DNA from: Bacteroidales bacterium UBA4331
Lineage (GTDB): Bacteria; Bacteroidota; Bacteroidia; Bacteroidales; Paludibacteraceae
Assembly (NCBI GenBank): GCA_002394395.1
Contig: DGTR01000003.1
Coordinates: forward strand, 1 to 28,881
Direction of reading: 5' to 3'
DNA length: 28,881 bases
Shown: piece by piece, positions 24,640-28,881 of the stretch
How positions within the stretch are numbered: position 1 is the first letter of the stretch
How the letters are laid out: each line of letters starts with the position of its first letter
Translations under genes and position numbers: made by a program
The notes under the pieces: model-generated
What the model saw: the letters and a program-made list of their open reading frames with translations, nothing else
Told to the model about the DNA's origin: nothing
Database searches by the model: none

Positions 24640-25173
24640 TTAATTATTTATTTTATCATATAATTCTTCCAATGTGTCCACGAAGATGGGTTTGTAGGCC
24701 TCTTGTTCGGGGATGAAATGGAGAGACCGCATCAATGCAATCTGCTGTTTGAGGGGTTCGTAGAAGCCTTTATAGTTCAGCACAAAAGTCTTCTTATGAT
24801 GCTCTCCCACGATTGCCGAAGAAGTAGCGTCCATCATCTCATCCAGCGTGCCGTAGCTGCCCGGCAGACAAACGATCACATCCGCCATGTCGCGCATCGC
24901 TTGTTTGCGCTCGGACATAGTGCGAACCCGGTACAGCTCGTCGCAGTTATTGGCTTTACGGCCGCAGGAGATGATCCTCGGGGGTATCACTCCGATCACA
25001 TATCCATCCGCCGCCTTGGCAGCATCGCTCACGCGCGTCATCAGACCGCCCGTAGCGCCGCCATAGACGAGCACATGACCGTTCTCGCCGATCCACGTAC
25101 CCAACTCATCCCCCAACGCGAGATACTCCTCGGGTATCGCATCCTTCGCCGAACAATAGACTGCTATGCGCAT
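24640..25173 (-). CDS. LOG family protein (TIGR00730-type Rossmann fold)
   Basis: 177 residues, typical length. LOG proteins cleave nucleoside 5'-monophosphates (cytokinin riboside monophosphates in plants) to base and ribose 5-phosphate. In bacteria the substrate is often unknown. Motifs: an N-terminal beta strand MRIAVYCSAK, VYGGATGGLM (36-45), MSERKQAM (86-93) and PGSYGTLDEMMD (104-115). The conserved phosphate-binding motif is normally PGGxGTxxE; here the second Gly is Ser. The start is 31 bp after the gyrB stop, across a heptamer repeat, so the two genes are probably cotranscribed. Confidence 0.93.
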   Translation of the reverse strand: MRIAVYCSAKDAIPEEYLALGDELGTWIGENGHVLVYGGATGGLMTRVSDAAKAADGYVIGVIPPRIISCGRKANNCDELYRVRTMSERKQAMRDMADVIVCLPGSYGTLDEMMDATSSAIVGEHHKKTFVLNYKGFYEPLKQQIALMRSLHFIPEQEAYKPIFVDTLEELYDKINN

Positions 25174-25174
25174 A

Positions 25175-25209
25175 ATTTATGATTTATGATTTCAAATTTA
25201 TGATTTATG
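25175..25209. repeat. heptanucleotide tandem repeat containing the gyrB stop codon
   Basis: Five consecutive heptamers: ATTTATG, ATTTATG, ATTTCAA, ATTTATG, ATTTATG. They fill the whole gap between gyrB and the LOG-like gene, and the gyrB TAA (25207-25205 on minus) is part of the last unit. Confidence 0.9.
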
Positions 25210-27217
25210 CGTCGATATTTGCGTAGGTGGCATTCTCTTCGATGAACTCGCGGCGCGGCGCTACATCGTCACCCATCAGCATGGCGATGATACGATCCGC
25301 CTCAGCGGCATTCTCTATCGTCACTTGCTTGAGGACGCGGCGTGCCGGATCCATAGTCGTCTCCCAGAGCTGCTCATCGCTCATCTCACCGAGACCTTTG
25401 TAACGCTGGGTCTTGATCTGCTTCTCATCGCCGTTACCGTAGTTCTGGATGAACGCCTGACGCTGCTGGTCGTTCCAGCAGTACTCGCTGTAGGTACCTT
25501 TCGAGCACTTATACAGCGGCGCGCAAGCGATATAGAGGTGCCCTTGCTCAATCACCTCTTTCATATGACGGAAGAACAGGGTCATAATCAGAGTAGCAAT
25601 ATGCGCACCATCAACATCGGCATCGGCCATGATGATCACTTTGTGGTAACGGATCTTCGAGAGGTTGAGTGCTTTCGGGTCCTCTTCGGTGCCGAAGGTG
25701 ATACCGAGCGCCGTGAAGATGTTCCGTACCTCTTCGGACTCGAACACCTTATGCTCCATCGCTTTCTCAACGTTGAGGATCTTACCGCGGAGCGGCAGGA
25801 TAGCCTGGTGTACACGGTCACGTCCGGTCTTAGCGGTACCGCCTGCAGAGTCTCCCTCGACGAGGAAGAGCTCGCACTCGGCTGCATCTTTCGATACACA
25901 GTCTGCCAACTTACCGGGCAGACCACCTCCGGAGAGCGGAGACTTACGAAGGACGGACTGACGAGCGTTACGGGCTGCGATACGAGCCTGCGCCGCGAGA
26001 ATGACTTTCTCCACGATCTTCTTCGCATCATCCGGATGCTCCTCCAGGTAGTTCTGCAACGCCTCGGCTACTGCACTCGAAACAATACCGGCCACCTCGG
26101 AGTTACCGAGCTTGGTCTTCGTCTGACCCTCAAACTGCGGCTCTGCCACCTTGACGGAGATGACCGCCGTCAGACCCTCACGGAAATCGTTCGGATCGAT
26201 GGTCGAGTTACCGTCCTTGTCTTTCAGTTTCGCCTTCTCCAGCATCTTGCTGTCCTCGGCGTATTTCTTCATCACACGGGTCAGCGCAGCGCGGAAACCC
26301 GCTACGTGCGTACCACCCTCGATGGTGTTGATATTATTGACATAGGAGTGTACGTTCTCGTTGAAGTCGGTGTTGTAGATCATCGCTACCTCTACCGGCG
26401 TACCGTATTTGTCGGTATTGAGGTGGATCACCTCGCTGATGAGCGGCGTACGGGTGCCGTCGATATAACGAACGAACTCACTCAGTCCCTTCTCCGAGTA
26501 GAACACTTCTTTCTTGCAGTTACCCTCTGCATCGACCACACGCTTGTCCTTCAGCACAATACGGATACCTGCGTTCAGGAACGCGAGCTCACGCATACGG
26601 TTCGCGAGGATCTCCCAATGGTAAACGGTCTCGGTGAAGATCGTGTCATCGGGCCAGAATTGCACAAACGTACCTGTCTTGCGTTGCTCCCAATTACCAA
26701 TCGCTTCCGCTTCGCTGATCGTATGAACCGGCGCTAACGGTTTACCCTTCGCATAATCCTGGCAGTGGATCTGTCCGTCGCGATAGACCTCTACGTGCAT
26801 CTTGGTCGAAAGCGCATTCACGCAGCTCACACCCACACCATGCAGACCACCGGAGACCTTGTAGGAGTCTTTATTGAACTTACCACCGGCGTGGAGCACG
26901 GTCATTACCACCTCCAGCGCAGACTTATGCTCCTTCGGGTGCATATCCACCGGAATACCACGGCCATTATCCTGTACGGTAATGGAGTTATCCTCATTGA
27001 TATGCACGGCTATCTCGTCGCAGAAACCGGCCAGCGCTTCATCAATAGAGTTATCCACTACCTCATACACCAGGTGGTGCAGACCCTTTTGCGAGATGTC
27101 GCCGATATACATCGCAGGACGTTTGCGCACCGCCTCTAATCCCTCGAGCACTTGAATACTCGAGCCATCATACTTCTCTTGTTGTTCTTTGCCTTCCGGC
27201 ACGATTATTTCTTCCAT
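25205..27217 (-). CDS. gyrB: DNA gyrase subunit B
   Basis: 670 residues, ATPase subunit of DNA gyrase. GHKL ATPase: YEVVDNSIDEAL (51-62, with Glu52 and Asn56), DNGRGIP (83-89) and SGGLHGVGVSCVNAL (122-136). Transducer part with NNINTIEGGTHVAGFR. Toprim: LFLVEGDSAGG near 450 and the metal triad in MADADVDGAH near 530. The C-terminus contains QIKTQRYKGLGEMS and ends REFIEENATYANIDA, which is typical of GyrB rather than ParE. Its own promoter is at 27298-27329, giving a leader of about 75 nt. The gene heads a same-strand series down to folE with gaps of 31, 83, 37, 53, 74 and -1 bp; one long transcript is possible. Confidence 0.98.
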   Translation of the reverse strand: MEEIIVPEGKEQQEKYDGSSIQVLEGLEAVRKRPAMYIGDISQKGLHHLVYEVVDNSIDEALAGFCDEIAVHINEDNSITVQDNGRGIPVDMHPKEHKSALEVVMTVLHAGGKFNKDSYKVSGGLHGVGVSCVNALSTKMHVEVYRDGQIHCQDYAKGKPLAPVHTISEAEAIGNWEQRKTGTFVQFWPDDTIFTETVYHWEILANRMRELAFLNAGIRIVLKDKRVVDAEGNCKKEVFYSEKGLSEFVRYIDGTRTPLISEVIHLNTDKYGTPVEVAMIYNTDFNENVHSYVNNINTIEGGTHVAGFRAALTRVMKKYAEDSKMLEKAKLKDKDGNSTIDPNDFREGLTAVISVKVAEPQFEGQTKTKLGNSEVAGIVSSAVAEALQNYLEEHPDDAKKIVEKVILAAQARIAARNARQSVLRKSPLSGGGLPGKLADCVSKDAAECELFLVEGDSAGGTAKTGRDRVHQAILPLRGKILNVEKAMEHKVFESEEVRNIFTALGITFGTEEDPKALNLSKIRYHKVIIMADADVDGAHIATLIMTLFFRHMKEVIEQGHLYIACAPLYKCSKGTYSEYCWNDQQRQAFIQNYGNGDEKQIKTQRYKGLGEMSDEQLWETTMDPARRVLKQVTIENAAEADRIIAMLMGDDVAPRREFIEENATYANIDA

Positions 27218-27297
27218 TATTTTGTATTTTATATTTTCTACCTAATTATTTATCGCATATACACGCGCGCTACACACTCGCGCACAAAAATTCGCCG

Positions 27298-27329
27298 CAA
27301 AGGTACAAAAAAAAATTGACATACACAAG
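27298..27329 (-). promoter_or_regulatory. gyrB promoter, fused to the upstream terminator
   Basis: On the minus strand CTTG (27329-27326), the 20-nt spacer TGTATGTCAATTTTTTTTTG, then TACCTTTG (27305-27298). Start near 27291, about 75 nt before the gyrB ATG. The spacer T-tract is also the T-tract of the terminator hairpin at 27320-27337. The remaining gap (27218-27290) holds C/G-rich alternating stretches and no gene. Confidence 0.75.
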
Positions 27330-27337
27330 AGTGTATG
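27311..27337 (-). terminator. probable terminator after the metallo-beta-lactamase-fold gene
   Basis: On the minus strand CATACAC, loop TCTT and GTGTATG form a 7-bp stem, followed by TCAA and nine T. It lies 22 bp after the stop at 27360. Its right arm and T-tract coincide with the gyrB promoter's spacer. Confidence 0.65.
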
Positions 27338-27359
27338 CCATTTTTCTACATTTTTTCGG

Positions 27360-28460
27360 CTAAAAATCCACCTTTTCGCCGATCTTTGCGTCCAGAAGAC
27401 GGATGGAATGCTTTGTTGCTATCGCCCGAGCATTGTTCTCCGGTTCCTGCCAGGGATGCATCGCCAAGGCGAACTTATCGTGGTGAACCGTAAAATACTG
27501 TTCCGCTTGCAAGTCCAACATCGCTTGCTCCAAGCCCTCCGGCGTGGTGTGGATATAACGCCAGTTCTCGTTATACTGACCGTTTTCCAGAAACGCCAGA
27601 TCGATCTTGCCAAACCGTTCGCGGATCTCCCGAAAGCGTTTGTCGTAGCCGCCGTCACCGCCGATATAGACTTTTCTGCCACCTGTTTCGACCATGAACG
27701 ACGCCCAAAGAGTCTGGTTGCGTTTGCCTAAGAGGCGGTTGGAGAAATGGCGGGAGGGCAAACAGGTAATGAACAAGTCGAAAGTCGAAAGTCGAAAGTC
27801 GAAAGAATCGTACCAGTCCATCTCTATAATCTGCTTGTCCGAGTAGCCCCAGTAACGCAGGTAATCGGCTATACCGAGAGGGCAAACGACCGTTTGGACT
27901 TTCGTACGGATGTCCCGCAAAGTGGCATAATCCATGTGATCCCAATGCTCGTGGGTGACGATCAGCACGTCGATTGGTGGCAGGTCTTCCGGGCGGTAGA
28001 TATCCGTTCCGGGAAAAGCCTTCAGCATGAGCGAAGAAGGGAACTCCGGCTTGAGTACCGGATCCACGAGGAAGCGCTTTCCGTTAAGGCAGAACAGGTA
28101 CGACGAGTGCCCGAACCAGACCAGCCAATCTTCATTCGTCGGAAGCGTCTTCAGGTCCGTTTTGACGGCAGGTATCGGCTTGGTCGGGATGCGGACGGAG
28201 TCTTTGTCCGCCATGAAGCGTTTGAGCATCTTCCATCTCCTGTGTTTGGCGTCCGGTCCGTTGATGTCGCCTGTAAACTGCTGTGTCGGTTCCTGGTTTT
28301 GAAACATCCCGTCGTAGTAGTTCGGCGAGCGCTCAATCTTTTCTTTCGACACATGGCGATATACGCCGAATGCCGGATGTGCCAACACCCCTGCCACTAT
28401 GGCAGCAAGGGCCAAAACAACTATCACTAATACCCACATTATTTTCACTATTTTCTTCAT
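27360..28460 (-). CDS. NAPE-PLD-like metallo-beta-lactamase-fold hydrolase
   Basis: 366 residues. An N-terminal membrane anchor or signal (about 4-28) is followed by a metallo-beta-lactamase fold. VWFGHSSYLF (114-123) and VDPVL precede the metal motif THEHWDHMD (His170, His172, Asp174, His175). Further ligands are likely in SRHF (His238), IGGDGGYD (Asp269) and VHHDKFALAMHPW. Relatives with the GHSS / SRHF / GGDGGYD pattern include NAPE-PLD-like enzymes and outer-membrane or envelope hydrolases of unknown substrate. A heptamer repeat lies in frame at 27775-27805, encoding SFDFRLSTFDLF. The start is 4 bp after the stop of the YdeI-like gene, so they form an operon. Confidence 0.92.
   Translation of the reverse strand: MKKIVKIMWVLVIVVLALAAIVAGVLAHPAFGVYRHVSKEKIERSPNYYDGMFQNQEPTQQFTGDINGPDAKHRRWKMLKRFMADKDSVRIPTKPIPAVKTDLKTLPTNEDWLVWFGHSSYLFCLNGKRFLVDPVLKPEFPSSLMLKAFPGTDIYRPEDLPPIDVLIVTHEHWDHMDYATLRDIRTKVQTVVCPLGIADYLRYWGYSDKQIIEMDWYDSFDFRLSTFDLFITCLPSRHFSNRLLGKRNQTLWASFMVETGGRKVYIGGDGGYDKRFREIRERFGKIDLAFLENGQYNENWRYIHTTPEGLEQAMLDLQAEQYFTVHHDKFALAMHPWQEPENNARAIATKHSIRLLDAKIGEKVDF
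27775..27805. repeat. heptanucleotide tandem repeat inside the metallo-beta-lactamase-fold gene
   Basis: AAGTCGA is repeated four times (27775-27802) plus AAG. It is in frame and encodes part of SFDFRLSTFDLF, between DWYD and ITCLPSRHF. The repeat resembles the intergenic heptamers at 703-734 and 25175-25209 in period but not in sequence. Confidence 0.9.
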
Positions 28461-28464
28461 TCTT

Positions 28465-28803
28465 TCAGTCTTTCGGCAATGCTGCTCTGCCGGCGTCGGT
28501 CATCAATCCGCGGCGTTCGAGTTCTTCGCAACGGCGGATGTTCAGTTCGGTCCAATGACTGTTTTTGCGGCGAGGGGAGAGTCTTTGCGCGCCACGTCCG
28601 TCGGGCAACCGCTTGTACGTCGAGTCAATCCAGCCGAAGCAGAGCGCCTCTTCCACCATGTCCAGATAAGGGATCGCGTCTGTGCGCGGAGTTTTGGTTC
28701 GGAAGGTCGTCACCCAACATTCCTTCGCCTCGGCATGATTCGCCATGAGCCATTCCCGGAGCTGCGATCGTTCGCTATATTCCAGAAAATTGGTTATTTC
28801 CAT
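28465..28803 (-). CDS. YdeI/OmpD-associated family protein, short form
   Basis: 112 residues from the ATG at 28803. The frame is open to the window edge, with another ATG at 28860, so the true start may lie further right. The start at 28803 is preferred because family proteins begin close to the sequence seen here (FLEYSERSQLREWLMANHAE). Family features: VEEALCFGWIDSTYKRL, QRLSPRRKNSHWTELN, RRCEELERRGLMTDAGRAAL. Typical YdeI proteins continue for another 50-80 residues; here the frame stops after ALPKD. That may be a short subtype or a truncation. The next gene starts 4 bp later. The role is unclear; relatives are linked to stress and bacteriocin resistance. Confidence 0.8.
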   Translation of the reverse strand: MEITNFLEYSERSQLREWLMANHAEAKECWVTTFRTKTPRTDAIPYLDMVEEALCFGWIDSTYKRLPDGRGAQRLSPRRKNSHWTELNIRRCEELERRGLMTDAGRAALPKD

Positions 28804-28881
28804 AGTGGTGTCCACTGCTTTCTGCGGTTGTTCTATCGGATGAAATGCATGGGCTGCCATGCTTCGCGTTCGGGTACTTCC

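Noticed and set aside
25325..26737. 470-codon plus-strand frame opposite gyrB
   Set aside because: Antisense shadow of a conserved gene with no recognisable domain.

Overview
The window looks like chromosomal DNA of a Bacteroidales bacterium (phylum Bacteroidota). This rests on the 5' end of a 16S rRNA with the Bacteroidota opening, on promoters of the -33 TTTG / -7 TAnnTTTG type, on a PorZ-like type IX secretion protein, on InlB/Listeria-Bacteroides repeats with a short GQK-type C-terminal motif, and on a metal-type KdsA. The family is not certain. A gut or oral Paludibacteraceae/Porphyromonadaceae-like lineage is a guess from the style of the surface proteins.

Layout. (1) 1-550: 5' part of an rRNA operon reading left (-), with leader, promoter and A/T-rich upstream element. 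(2) 550-1358: about 0.8 kb without genes, holding a heptamer repeat, an array of short perfect hairpins, a terminator and a 15-bp tandem repeat. (3) 1359-13295 (-): a membrane-bound AraC-type regulator, a giant secreted protein of about 3367 residues, and a small secreted protein with a PEP-CTERM-like tail whose start overlaps the giant gene's stop. I regard this three-gene locus as the best candidate for an undescribed surface system. (4) 13586-13995 (+): a tRNA-Gly/Leu/Leu operon whose promoter is almost a copy of the rRNA promoter, followed by a DUF2147 gene. (5) 14461-14857: a hairpin-rich element with 15-bp terminal inverted repeats at TTAA sites. (6) 14879-19585 (+): rdgB, carrying an in-frame palindromic insertion, and a PorZ homologue that is duplicated head to tail in one polypeptide. 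(7) 19636-27217 (-): gyrB, LOG-like, a GH16-fold protein, kdsA, a TGS/uridine-kinase-like protein, a SPOR protein and folE, closely spaced and possibly cotranscribed. (8) 27360-28803 (-): an NAPE-PLD-like metallo-beta-lactamase-fold protein and a short YdeI-like protein.

Two themes run across the window. First, all six promoters I could place have exactly 20 bases between -33 and -7. Their spacers share ATRTS at positions 4-8, a homopolymer A or T tract of about 8-9 bases, and a final G, which is more than the usual consensus. Second, short tandem repeats (7, 9, 15 or 16 bp) fill several intergenic gaps and contain the stop codons of four genes. One heptamer tract and one palindromic insert lie in frame inside genes. 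All calls come from reading the sequence; no database search was run.
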